Origin: Flavobacteriaceae bacterium
GTDB taxonomy: Bacteria; Bacteroidota; Bacteroidia; Flavobacteriales; Flavobacteriaceae
DNA length: 64,000 bases
Direction of reading: 5' to 3'
Assembly (NCBI GenBank): GCA_016649715.1
Contig: JAENXC010000016.1
Coordinates: 1-64,000, forward strand
Below, in pieces: positions 51,931 through 60,392 of the stretch; positions within the stretch are counted from its first letter, which is position 1, and each line of letters opens with the position of its first letter. Both the position numbers and the translations under genes were made by a program. A model generated the notes under the pieces. It saw nothing but the letters and a program-made list of their open reading frames with translations, was not told the DNA's origin and searched no databases.

Positions 51931-53301
51931 ATGCAAAAACTAAAAATCCATTTCCTTGGCGCCGCTGGAACCGTAACCGGCTCTAAATTTTTGATTGAAA
52001 CTTCAGAAAAGAATATTTTGATAGATTGCGGCATGTTTCAAGGTTTAAAGGAACTGCGCGAAAAAAACTGGGAACACCTGCCAATTGAAGTTTCGGAGAT
52101 TGACGTGGTGTTGCTCACGCATGGCCATTTGGACCACACGGGTTATTTGCCGCGATTGGTAAAACAAGGCTATCGTGGGAAGATAATCGGGACGGCCCCA
52201 ACGCTCGCAATTGCTAAAATTATATTGCTGGACAGCGCTAAAATTCACGAAGAAGAAGCTGAAAAAGCCAATGAAGAAGGCTATTCCAAACACAAACCAG
52301 CCGAGCCATTTTATAGCGTTCAGGAAGCTGAGGTTACACTCGGCTTTTTTCAAGCTGAAGAAAGAGACGAATGGATTACGCTTTCTGAAAATATAAAATA
52401 TCGGTTTCGTTATAACGGACACATTATTGGCGCCACGTTTATTGAACTGGAAATCTTTGGAAAAACTTTTGTGTTTTCAGGCGATATTGGTCGAGAGCAC
52501 GATCTGTTGCTTTTTCCACCCGAAAAACCCGAAAAGGCAGATTATCTCTTTATGGAAAGTACATACGGGGACAAACTCCATCCGAAGGAAAGCGTTTCAG
52601 ATAAACTGGTTGAACTCATCAATAAAACCATTCACAACCGCGGCAATTTGATTATTCCTTCCTTTGCGGTAGAGCGTTTGCAGACGTTGATGTTTTTGCT
52701 TTGGAAACTGTACAACGAAAACCGAATCCCGAACATTCCAATATTTATTGATAGCCCGATGGGCAATAACGTGCTCTCTGTTTTTCAAAACTTTCCAGAC
52801 TGGCACAAATTGCCGATGAAGGATTTCAACGCGATGAACAACCGGATGAATATAATCACTTCCTATAAAGATACATGGGAAACCATAGATAATCCACAGC
52901 CAAAAGTAGTTATTGCCGGAAGCGGAATGGTCACTGGCGGAAGGGTCTTGACCTATCTAAAACAGTTGATAGACAAAACAAACACTACAGTTTTATTAGT
53001 TGGTTACCAAGCTGAAGGTACTCGTGGCAGACAAATGCTGGAAGGAGCGCACGAACTAAAATTCTTCGGAAAACAGTATCCCGTAAAAGCTGAAATTCAC
53101 CATATTGAAAGTCTTTCGGCACACGCCGACCAGCAGGGACTTTTGGATTGGACAAGCAATATTAAAAACAAACCGGAAGAAACATTTCTGATTCACGGTG
53201 AGCCTACTGCACAGGATGTTTTGCAGGTTAAATTGCGGGAAACTTACGGTTGGAAGGTAACCATTCCAAAGTTGTATGAAATAAAGGAAATTTTGGTTTA
53301 G
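51931..53301 (+). CDS. Beta-CASP metallo-beta-lactamase-fold RNase
   Basis: A 456-residue nuclease of the CPSF/YSH1-like group: metallo-beta-lactamase core with HGHLDH (64-69), a further His in NGHIIGA, GDIGREHD, then the beta-CASP region and RMMBL domain with SGMVTGGR and LSAHADQQGL. Such enzymes process or degrade RNA. It starts three bases after the ATP-cone nuclease gene and ends the long usp array unit, implying RNA turnover as part of the same response. Confidence 0.88.
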   Translation: MQKLKIHFLGAAGTVTGSKFLIETSEKNILIDCGMFQGLKELREKNWEHLPIEVSEIDVVLLTHGHLDHTGYLPRLVKQGYRGKIIGTAPTLAIAKIILLDSAKIHEEEAEKANEEGYSKHKPAEPFYSVQEAEVTLGFFQAEERDEWITLSENIKYRFRYNGHIIGATFIELEIFGKTFVFSGDIGREHDLLLFPPEKPEKADYLFMESTYGDKLHPKESVSDKLVELINKTIHNRGNLIIPSFAVERLQTLMFLLWKLYNENRIPNIPIFIDSPMGNNVLSVFQNFPDWHKLPMKDFNAMNNRMNIITSYKDTWETIDNPQPKVVIAGSGMVTGGRVLTYLKQLIDKTNTTVLLVGYQAEGTRGRQMLEGAHELKFFGKQYPVKAEIHHIESLSAHADQQGLLDWTSNIKNKPEETFLIHGEPTAQDVLQVKLRETYGWKVTIPKLYEIKEILV

Positions 53302-53311
53302 ACCGATTCCC

Positions 53312-53405
53312 AACTTTGACAAAGTTCGCTTAAAACTTATTGCAATATGACGATATTCATCGGGTAAATCATTTCTTTAGAAACGGATAAAACTTTGTCA
53401 AAGTT
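53312..53405. repeat. Paired 15-base palindromes flanking an FNR-like half dyad
   Basis: AACTTTGACAAAGTT (53312-53326) and AACTTTGTCAAAGTT (53391-53405) are each self-palindromic and differ only in the centre base. Between them lies ATGA-CGATAT-TCAT (53347-53360), which resembles the FNR-type dyads but has no -7 element at the standard distance on either strand. Confidence 0.6.
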
Positions 53406-53623
53406 AAACGGGCCTATACTTCAACCTCTCTATTTTCCGCAACGATTTTGGTTTTATAATTCCTTCTTCGTTCCAGGTCGAGGGACTCTATTTTTTTTAA
53501 GAAAAGAGCAGATTTTTCACTTGGAAAACACCCCCTTCAAAACTTTTTTATTTACCACAATAAGAGATCCCTTCCAATGCAACAAAGGGGTTGTGATTAA
53601 TCGATAAAAAACCAGTATATCCG

Positions 53624-53911
53624 GCTTTAAGGAATGTCGGGAAATCCCGCAAAACCAGACAATATTCCGAAAATGTGTATGTTGGTAGACGTTACAACTA
53701 TGTTGATGGGGAAATGGCAGGCGGAACAAACATTGATAACACACGGTTCAACCTTGCAGCTGGATGGTTTATGACCAAAAATATTCTTGCCAAACTTGAA
53801 TATGTGAGCTAGGAATACGGCGGGTTCCCTGTTGCATATATTAGGAACGGGGCAAATTTGTACAGGGAAAAAAACGGGTATGATCTCAAATGCTTCAGGG
53901 CCAGACACTAG
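53624..53911 (+). pseudogene. Decayed outer-membrane porin fragment
   Basis: Reading the plus strand gives RQYSENVYVGRRYNYVDGEM, then NTRFNLAAGWFMTKNILAKL and EYVS, an in-frame TAG (53810-53812), then EYGGFP. These are the last strands of a Bacteroidota beta-barrel porin (family pattern YVGxRYN..TNFGGGWFMTKNxLAKxEYV). The N-terminal part is missing, an internal stop is present, and the end at 53911 lacks the usual terminal aromatic strand. The remaining gap (53406-53623, and 53912-53992) shows no other gene. Confidence 0.6.
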
Positions 53912-53992
53912 GGCGTTTCAGAAAGCTGGATTAACTTAATCCATTTTTTTATTTGTAAATTTTGGAGTCAACCGGTTCTTTTTGAAATAATA

Positions 53993-54370
53993 CTAAAGAA
54001 TGATTTTCTCCTGTCTAAAAAATAGATCTACTTTTGCCGCAACCTCACAGCAATTATCCACTTTTGAAACTTCATTACAAGCCATTGAAGACAGTATATC
54101 ATATTTACATGCAAAACTAGATAAATCAACTTCCTCAAAATTTTTATTGATGGTTTTACATTGTTGATAAAGGCTATCAATAGTTTTAAAATTGGTTGGA
54201 TCTATCCCTTTTTGCATCAGAAACCCTTTTAAATAGTTTACAATAGCATGTTGGGCATTTTTGCACACTAAATAAGATACTACGTCTTCTTCTGGTTTAT
54301 ACAACTCTTGATTTGCTTCCTTTAATTTTTCTCTTGCATCATCAAATAATCTATTTGCTTCCTGTTCCAT
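53993..54370 (-). CDS. HEPN-like helical protein
   Basis: A 125-residue, mostly helical protein resembling HEPN domains: an N-terminal helix (FDDAREKLKEANQELYKPEE), then YLVCKNAQHAIVNYLKGFLM, and a long second helix pair. The RNase signature RX4-6H of toxic HEPN proteins is not seen. Several Cys residues occur in the C-terminal half (FACKYD, MACNE, NCCEV). A -7-like TAAGTTTA lies on the minus strand at 54390-54397. It borders the PFOR gene on the same strand, but is downstream of it. Function unknown. Confidence 0.6.
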   Translation of the reverse strand: MEQEANRLFDDAREKLKEANQELYKPEEDVVSYLVCKNAQHAIVNYLKGFLMQKGIDPTNFKTIDSLYQQCKTINKNFEEVDLSSFACKYDILSSMACNEVSKVDNCCEVAAKVDLFFRQEKIIL

Positions 54371-54485
54371 GATGAATAATTTTTTAAGTTAAACTTAGAA
54401 AGTATTTAATTTCAATAATTCCTCGTGGCACCCCCACCTCCAGCAAAGTCGGGTTCAAGAAATTTTTTATTTTCCAAAAGTTAAT

Positions 54486-57400
54486 TTACATATTCCTGAA
54501 AAGCTCCAACCTTTCCCATTTGGATTCTACCTCTTCCTGCGCCTGTTTAAGCAACTGCGCTCCTATTTCGGCATTCTCCTTTACAACCCTTGTAAAACGG
54601 GTTTCGTTGTACATAAAGTCTTCTAAAGGAGCCGCCGGCGGCTTAGAATCTAACTTGAACTTCTTGCCTTTAGGTTTTAAAGGATCAAACCTGAACAGTG
54701 GCCAGTAACCTGTTTCTACCGCTTTGATTTGTTGGGTAGCTCCGTGTTTTAAATCATAACCGTGTTCTACGCAATGAGAATAGGCTATAATTATTGATGG
54801 GCCCGGATACGCTGCAGCTTCTTCAATGGCCTTAAGGGTTTGCAAATCTTTTGCCCCAATAGCTATCTGGGCTACATAAACGTTTTGATAGGAAATGGCC
54901 TGTAATGCTAGACTCTTCTTGCTGGTTCGTTTACCAGAAACCGCAAACTTGGCACTAGCACCCAGAGGGGTAGCTTTAGACATTTGCCCGCCGGTATTTG
55001 AATAAACTTCGGTATCCATAACCAGAATATTGATATTCTCTCCTGAGGCCAGAACATGGTCCACACCACCATAACCTATATCATAAGCCCAGCCGTCACC
55101 TCCAAGTATCCAGACAGCCTTCTTGCGCAAATACTCAGTTAATTGATTCAGTTTGCGGGCATTTTCAGAATCCAAGGTATCCAGAATTTTCTTTAAAGAT
55201 TTAATTTGAGCTAATTTCTCGGCCTTTTGTAACTCTGTTTCTTCGGGGTTCTCAATAATAGAGGATACCAGATCACTGCCAACCTCAGCTTCTAAAGACT
55301 TCAATAAATCTACGGCGATTTCCTCTTTTTTGGTCAAGGCCAGCCTCATCCCCAAACCAAACTCGGCGTTATCTTCAAATAAAGAGTTGGCCCAAGCAGG
55401 ACCCTGTCCCAGTGCATTGGTTTTGTAAGGGGTTGTTGGTAAATTACCTCCGTAAATTGAAGAGCAACCGGTAGCATTCGCAATTAAAATACTATCTCCG
55501 TATAACTGGGTAAGCAGTTTAATGTAAGGGGTTTCACCACAGCCCGGACAGGCTCCTGAGAATTCAAACAGTGGTTCTAAAAACTGCGAACCTTTTACAT
55601 TGGTTATTTGCAGTTCTGTACGGTCATAATTTGGAAGGTTGATGAAATAATCCCAATTAAGGTTTTCTTCGGCAGCAACATCCAGTTTTTTCCTCATATT
55701 AATAGCCTTGAAGTTTTCAACTTCTTTGCTTTCAGCAGGACAAACGGCCACACAAAGATCACAGCCGGTACAATCTTCAGGGGAAACCTGTAATACATAT
55801 GAATCTGTTGCACTTGTAAATGGCCTTCCTATTGCCGGGACTGATTTAAAGGTATCCGGGGCATCTGCAAGCTCATCGTTAGGCACTACTTTGGCCCTTA
55901 TGGCTGCGTGAGGGCATATAGCCACACACTTATTACATTGGGTACAAAGGTTTTCCCCTTCCCAAATTGGGATAAAGTCGGCAATACCACGTTTTTCATA
56001 CTGGGTGGTACCCGTAGGGAATGTGCCGTCAACCGGGAAGGCACTTACCGGAAGTTCATCTCCATAACCAGCAAGGATTTTACCTAAAACTTCTTTCACA
56101 AAAGGATCGGCCTCTCCGGTCATCATTGGTTTTAAGCCTCTATTACTTGTAATTTGTTTAGGATATTCTACTTTTTGCAGGTACTCAAGAGATTTGTCAA
56201 CGGCATTAAAATTCATCTCCACAATCTTATCTCCTTTGTGGGAATAGGATTTTATAATGGCATCCTTGATTTTTTGTATTGCTTCATCTTTTGGCAGCAC
56301 CCCTGAAATTGCAAAGAAACAGGTTTGTAAAACAGTATTGGTCCTTTTGCCCAATTTAGCTTCATGTGCAACTTTGGAGGCATCTACCACATAAAATACC
56401 AGCTCATTTTCAATAATTTTCTCCTGCATTCCCTGTGGCAGTTTATCCCATATTTCTTCTTTAGAGAATGGTGAATTCAAAAGAAAGGTCCCACCTTTTT
56501 TAATCTTTTTCAGAATATCATATTTCTCAATAAAATTAAACTGATGGCAGGCAATAAAATCGGCTGTATTTATCAGGTAGCTGGAATAAATTGGTTCGGG
56601 TCCAAAGCGCAAATGTGATACTGTTTGGGCACCCGCCTTTTTGGAATCGTAAACAAAATAACCCTGTACATAGTTGTTGGTGGTTTCGCCAATGATTTTA
56701 ATGGAATTTTTATTGGCCCCAACAGTACCGTCAGACCCCAATCCGTAAAACATACAGTTTAAGGTTGTTTTACGGGTCTTAAATACCGGATTGTACAATA
56801 AGCTGGTAAAGCTCACATCATCATTAATGCCAATGGTATAATGGTTTTTAGGCTGGTCTTTTTCAAGCTCATCAAAAATCCCTTTTACCATGGCGGGATT
56901 AAATTCTTTAGAGGACAAGCCATAACGGCCCCCAACCACTTGTGGCATTTCCCTTTCGCTTTCGGCAAAGGCGGTAATCACGTCCAGATACAGGGGTTCG
57001 CCTGTACTTCCTGGTTCTTTGGTACGATCTAAGACAGATACTTTTTTTACTGTCTTGGGAAGGGTATCCATAAAATGTTTAATTGAAAACGGTCTGTATA
57101 AACGAACAATCAGGGCACCAACTTTTTCTCCTTGATTTACCAAGGTATCTACTGTTTCCCTAACTGCACCTTCGCCGGAACCCATAATAACAATTACACG
57201 TTCGGCTTCAGGGTGGCCTATATAATCAAACAGTTTATATTTTCGACCGGTATGCTGGTAGAACTCATCCATGACATCCTGAACGATTTGCGGTACTTTT
57301 TCATAATACAGGTTTGCTGCTTCCCTAGCTTGGAAGAAAACATCAGGGTTTTGAGAAGTTCCCCTGATAACTGGGCTATCGGGATCCAGCGATCTCTTTT

Positions 57401-58016
57401 TGTGCTGCATGATTTTATCTTCAGGCATCATTGCTTCAATAATATCATCAGTAATGCCGTCAATCTTGGAAATTTCGTGGGAGGTCCTGAAACCGTCAAA
57501 TATATTCAGAAAAGGAATCCGGGAATGCAGGGTGGCTACCTGAGATATCAAAGCAAAATCCATTGCTTCCTGGACCGAGCCTCCAAATAACATGGAAAAC
57601 CCAGTTTGCCTTGTCGCCATTACATCTGAATGGTCTCCAAAAATGGATAAGGCATGGGTGGCAATTGTCCTGGAAGCAACGTGAATTACCGTAGGCAACA
57701 ATTCCCCCGCTATTTTATACATATTGGGTATCATCAATAACAAACCCTGAGAGGCAGTAAAAGTAGTGGTCAATGCTCCTGCCTGTAAAGAACCATGAAC
57801 GGCACCTGCGGCTCCCCCTTCACTCTGCATTTCAACAATCCTGGGAATATTATTCCAGATATTCTTTTCCCCTTTAGAACTATAGACATCTACATGCTCG
57901 CCCATAGGGGAAGCAGGAGTTATAGGATAAATAGCGCAAATTTCATTTGTTTTATGAGCGATCTTTGCAACCGCTTCATTTGCGTCACAAATAAGTTTTG
58001 GGAATTCTTTTGTCAT
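54486..58016 (-). CDS. nifJ: Pyruvate:ferredoxin (flavodoxin) oxidoreductase
   Basis: A 1176-residue single-chain PFOR, normal for the bacterial homodimeric form, converting pyruvate and CoA to acetyl-CoA and CO2 while reducing ferredoxin or flavodoxin. Domains in order: pyruvate-binding core (IYPITPASPMGE), CoA and gamma domains, two [4Fe-4S] ferredoxin motifs near residues 689 and 747 (CTQCNKC, CTGCDLC), and the TPP domain with GCPGCGETPY (about 822) and GDGWAYDIGYGG (about 972). It is second in a unit led by a ferredoxin gene behind an FNR-type operator. The oxygen-labile clusters fit anaerobic use. Confidence 0.95.
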   Translation of the reverse strand: MTKEFPKLICDANEAVAKIAHKTNEICAIYPITPASPMGEHVDVYSSKGEKNIWNNIPRIVEMQSEGGAAGAVHGSLQAGALTTTFTASQGLLLMIPNMYKIAGELLPTVIHVASRTIATHALSIFGDHSDVMATRQTGFSMLFGGSVQEAMDFALISQVATLHSRIPFLNIFDGFRTSHEISKIDGITDDIIEAMMPEDKIMQHKKRSLDPDSPVIRGTSQNPDVFFQAREAANLYYEKVPQIVQDVMDEFYQHTGRKYKLFDYIGHPEAERVIVIMGSGEGAVRETVDTLVNQGEKVGALIVRLYRPFSIKHFMDTLPKTVKKVSVLDRTKEPGSTGEPLYLDVITAFAESEREMPQVVGGRYGLSSKEFNPAMVKGIFDELEKDQPKNHYTIGINDDVSFTSLLYNPVFKTRKTTLNCMFYGLGSDGTVGANKNSIKIIGETTNNYVQGYFVYDSKKAGAQTVSHLRFGPEPIYSSYLINTADFIACHQFNFIEKYDILKKIKKGGTFLLNSPFSKEEIWDKLPQGMQEKIIENELVFYVVDASKVAHEAKLGKRTNTVLQTCFFAISGVLPKDEAIQKIKDAIIKSYSHKGDKIVEMNFNAVDKSLEYLQKVEYPKQITSNRGLKPMMTGEADPFVKEVLGKILAGYGDELPVSAFPVDGTFPTGTTQYEKRGIADFIPIWEGENLCTQCNKCVAICPHAAIRAKVVPNDELADAPDTFKSVPAIGRPFTSATDSYVLQVSPEDCTGCDLCVAVCPAESKEVENFKAINMRKKLDVAAEENLNWDYFINLPNYDRTELQITNVKGSQFLEPLFEFSGACPGCGETPYIKLLTQLYGDSILIANATGCSSIYGGNLPTTPYKTNALGQGPAWANSLFEDNAEFGLGMRLALTKKEEIAVDLLKSLEAEVGSDLVSSIIENPEETELQKAEKLAQIKSLKKILDTLDSENARKLNQLTEYLRKKAVWILGGDGWAYDIGYGGVDHVLASGENINILVMDTEVYSNTGGQMSKATPLGASAKFAVSGKRTSKKSLALQAISYQNVYVAQIAIGAKDLQTLKAIEEAAAYPGPSIIIAYSHCVEHGYDLKHGATQQIKAVETGYWPLFRFDPLKPKGKKFKLDSKPPAAPLEDFMYNETRFTRVVKENAEIGAQLLKQAQEEVESKWERLELFRNM

Positions 58017-58042
58017 CTTGCATATATTTAGTTCATTCCATT

Positions 58043-58393
58043 TTATTCACCATGTAACCAAGCTTTTTTCTTCAGTAATTGTTCTTCGGTTTCTTCGTGG
58101 TCGCCATCAAGTATGCAGCAATCTACAGGACATACCGAAGCACACTGAGGTTCATCATGGAAGCCTTTACATTCTGTACACTTATCGCTCACGATAAAAT
58201 AAAATTCATCAGAGACAGGTTCGTTTTCAGCATTGGCATCAACTTCATTTCCATTAAGGGTTGTTACCATACCACTTAAAGAAGTTTCGTCTGAATAGGA
58301 CCACTTCTCATCGGGTTCATAAATCGCATTGTTCGGGCACTCTGAAATACAAGCATCACAATTGATGCATTCATCGGTTATTAGTAAAGCCAT
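58043..58393 (-). CDS. 2[4Fe-4S] ferredoxin
   Basis: A 116-residue ferredoxin with CINCDACISECP at residues 9-20 and a second cluster motif, CTECKGFHDEPQCASVCP, with the enlarged Cys spacing typical of the Alvin/YfhL type. An acidic insert (about 28-65) separates them. It lies 26 bases upstream of the PFOR gene and is the likely electron acceptor of PFOR and the divergent KOR. Its start codon faces the shared FNR-type operator. Confidence 0.92.
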   Translation of the reverse strand: MALLITDECINCDACISECPNNAIYEPDEKWSYSDETSLSGMVTTLNGNEVDANAENEPVSDEFYFIVSDKCTECKGFHDEPQCASVCPVDCCILDGDHEETEEQLLKKKAWLHGE

Positions 58394-58418
58394 TTTATAT
58401 TTTTTTAATTATTTGAGA

Positions 58419-58492
58419 TAAAATTAATATCCTTTAAACTTCTATAATATGACGATTATCATATTCCATTAGAAAGTGTAAAATTATATTTG
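58419..58492. promoter_or_regulatory. Divergent promoter with one central FNR-type operator
   Basis: One dyad ATGAC-GATT-ATCAT (58449-58462; extended arms ATATGA..TCATAT) is flanked by TATATTTG on the plus strand (58485-58492) and TAATTTTA on the minus strand (58419-58426). Both -7 elements end exactly 36.5 bases from the dyad centre, and the start codons of ferredoxin and korA are 62 and 63 bases away. One regulator dimer could activate both sides. Confidence 0.82.
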
Positions 58493-58518
58493 GAGAATAT
58501 AAATCTTAATTCAAGCTT

Positions 58519-60390
58519 ATGGTTACTGAGAAGATAATAAACAATAAGAGAAAGCTTCCGCCTGAAGTCCTTAAAACTGTAGTCATAAGGTTTGTCGGCG
58601 ATTCAGGTGACGGCATGCAGTTAACGGGGACCCAGTTTTCCGATACTTCTGCCATGTTTGGAAATGATGTAGCAACCTTCCCTAATTACCCCTCCGAGAT
58701 CAGGGCCCCTCAGGGGAGTTTATATGGGGTCTCAGGCTTTCAGGTCCATATTGGAAGCGTGGAAGTGAGCACTCCGGGGGATAATGTGGATTTATTGGTA
58801 GCGATGAACCCCGCCGGTTTAAAAACCAATCTTTATGCGGTAAAGCCTGGACATACCATTATAGTGGATAACGATTCATTTAACAAAAAGAATTTAGAGA
58901 AAGCACAATATGCAACCAATCCTCTTGAAGATGACAGCCTTGAAAACTATCGCGTTATTGAAGTGGACATGACTACCCTGACAAAGGAAGCTTTAAAAGG
59001 TATTGAGGGCTTGGACAATAAAATTATTTCACGAAGTAAAAACATGTTTGCTTTAGGGATGGTGTACTGGATGTACGGTCGATCTAAAGATCATACTATT
59101 GATTTTTTCAACAAAAAGTTTAAATCCAAACCCCATATCATTGAAGCCAACACCAAAGTATTGAATGCTGGGTATTATTTTGCTGAAACCTTAGAACTTA
59201 TACCGAATGCCTATTCTATTTCCCCTGCAAAAATGGCGCCTGGCACTTATAGGATTATTATGGGGAATACGGCTACTGCCTGGGGATTTTTGGCCGCTGC
59301 CGAAAAATCGGGACTGGAATTATTTTTAGGTTCCTATCCCATTACCCCTGCCACAGATATTCTCCATGAGCTTGTTAAGCATAAGCACTTTGGTGTGAAG
59401 GCGTTCCAGGCCGAAGATGAAATAGCAGGAATCTCCTCGGCAATAGGAGCTTCTTTTGCTGGTGACCTAGCCATCACTACCACTTCAGGTCCGGGGCTCG
59501 CTTTAAAAGGCGAAGCATTGGGATTGGCCATGATGATAGAACTGCCGCTTGTTGTGGTAAACGTTCAGCGCGGCGGGCCTTCTACGGGTTTACCCACAAA
59601 AACCGAACAATCTGACCTTTTCCAGGCCATGTATGGCAGAAACGGAGAAAGCCCAGTAATAGTGATTGCCGCCAGTACACCTGCCAATTGTTTTGATTAT
59701 GCATACCAGGCTTCAAAACTTGCCTTGGAGCATATGACTCCTGTCATTCTGTTAACAGATGGATATATAGCAAACGGCTCGGCTCCATGGAAGATAAAAA
59801 GTATTGCAAGCCTACCTGAAATAAAAAACCATATTATCAAGGAGGCTAAAGAAAACTGGCATCCTTATGAGCGTGATGAGGATACACTTGCCAGAAACTG
59901 GGCCATCCCGGGAACCCCCGGATTAGAGCATAGGGTTGGAGGCCTTGAGAAAGACCGCAATACTGGAAATGTTTCCCACGTTCCCGAGAACCATGAAATA
60001 ATGACCTGGACCCGGGCCGAAAAAATCAAGCGCGTTCAAAATAATATTCCCAATCTAGCAACTTCTTTCGCCAACCAAGGTGACCTTCTGGTAATTGGCT
60101 GGGGAGGAACCTTCGGCTCTCTTTATTCGGCAGTAAAACAATTAAGTGAAGAAGGCTACAAAAATATTGGCTTAGCCCACTTCAATTACATTAATCCGCT
60201 GCCAAAAAACACAGGGGAGATCCTAAGTAAATTCAAGAAAATTATCGTTTGCGAATTGAACAACGGTCAATTTGTGAACATTTTAAGAATGAACTTTAGC
60301 GGAATTGAATTTTTGCCATTCAATAAAATACAGGGCTTACCCTTTGCCAACGATGAACTCATTGAAAAATTTAAACTATTAGCCCAATAA
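58519..60390 (+). CDS. korA: 2-oxoacid:ferredoxin oxidoreductase subunit alpha
   Basis: A 623-residue alpha subunit with the gamma domain fused at the N-terminus (about 20-205, VIRFVGDSGDGMQLTG), then the pyrimidine-binding core (GSYPITPATDILHEL, TTSGPGLALKGEALGLA) and a C-terminal domain. This is the usual architecture of 2-oxoglutarate or branched-chain oxoacid oxidoreductases. korB follows after two bases. It is divergent from ferredoxin-nifJ across a shared operator. 2-Oxoglutarate is the most likely substrate by family. Confidence 0.9.
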   Translation: MVTEKIINNKRKLPPEVLKTVVIRFVGDSGDGMQLTGTQFSDTSAMFGNDVATFPNYPSEIRAPQGSLYGVSGFQVHIGSVEVSTPGDNVDLLVAMNPAGLKTNLYAVKPGHTIIVDNDSFNKKNLEKAQYATNPLEDDSLENYRVIEVDMTTLTKEALKGIEGLDNKIISRSKNMFALGMVYWMYGRSKDHTIDFFNKKFKSKPHIIEANTKVLNAGYYFAETLELIPNAYSISPAKMAPGTYRIIMGNTATAWGFLAAAEKSGLELFLGSYPITPATDILHELVKHKHFGVKAFQAEDEIAGISSAIGASFAGDLAITTTSGPGLALKGEALGLAMMIELPLVVVNVQRGGPSTGLPTKTEQSDLFQAMYGRNGESPVIVIAASTPANCFDYAYQASKLALEHMTPVILLTDGYIANGSAPWKIKSIASLPEIKNHIIKEAKENWHPYERDEDTLARNWAIPGTPGLEHRVGGLEKDRNTGNVSHVPENHEIMTWTRAEKIKRVQNNIPNLATSFANQGDLLVIGWGGTFGSLYSAVKQLSEEGYKNIGLAHFNYINPLPKNTGEILSKFKKIIVCELNNGQFVNILRMNFSGIEFLPFNKIQGLPFANDELIEKFKLLAQ

Positions 60391-60392
60391 TT

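Noticed and set aside
53395-53607. A 70-codon open frame before the porin remnant
   Set aside because: No family likeness, in a scar-like region, and out of frame with the porin fragment.
53993-54370. HEPN toxin of a HEPN-MNT pair
   Set aside because: No RX4-6H motif and no adjacent nucleotidyltransferase gene.
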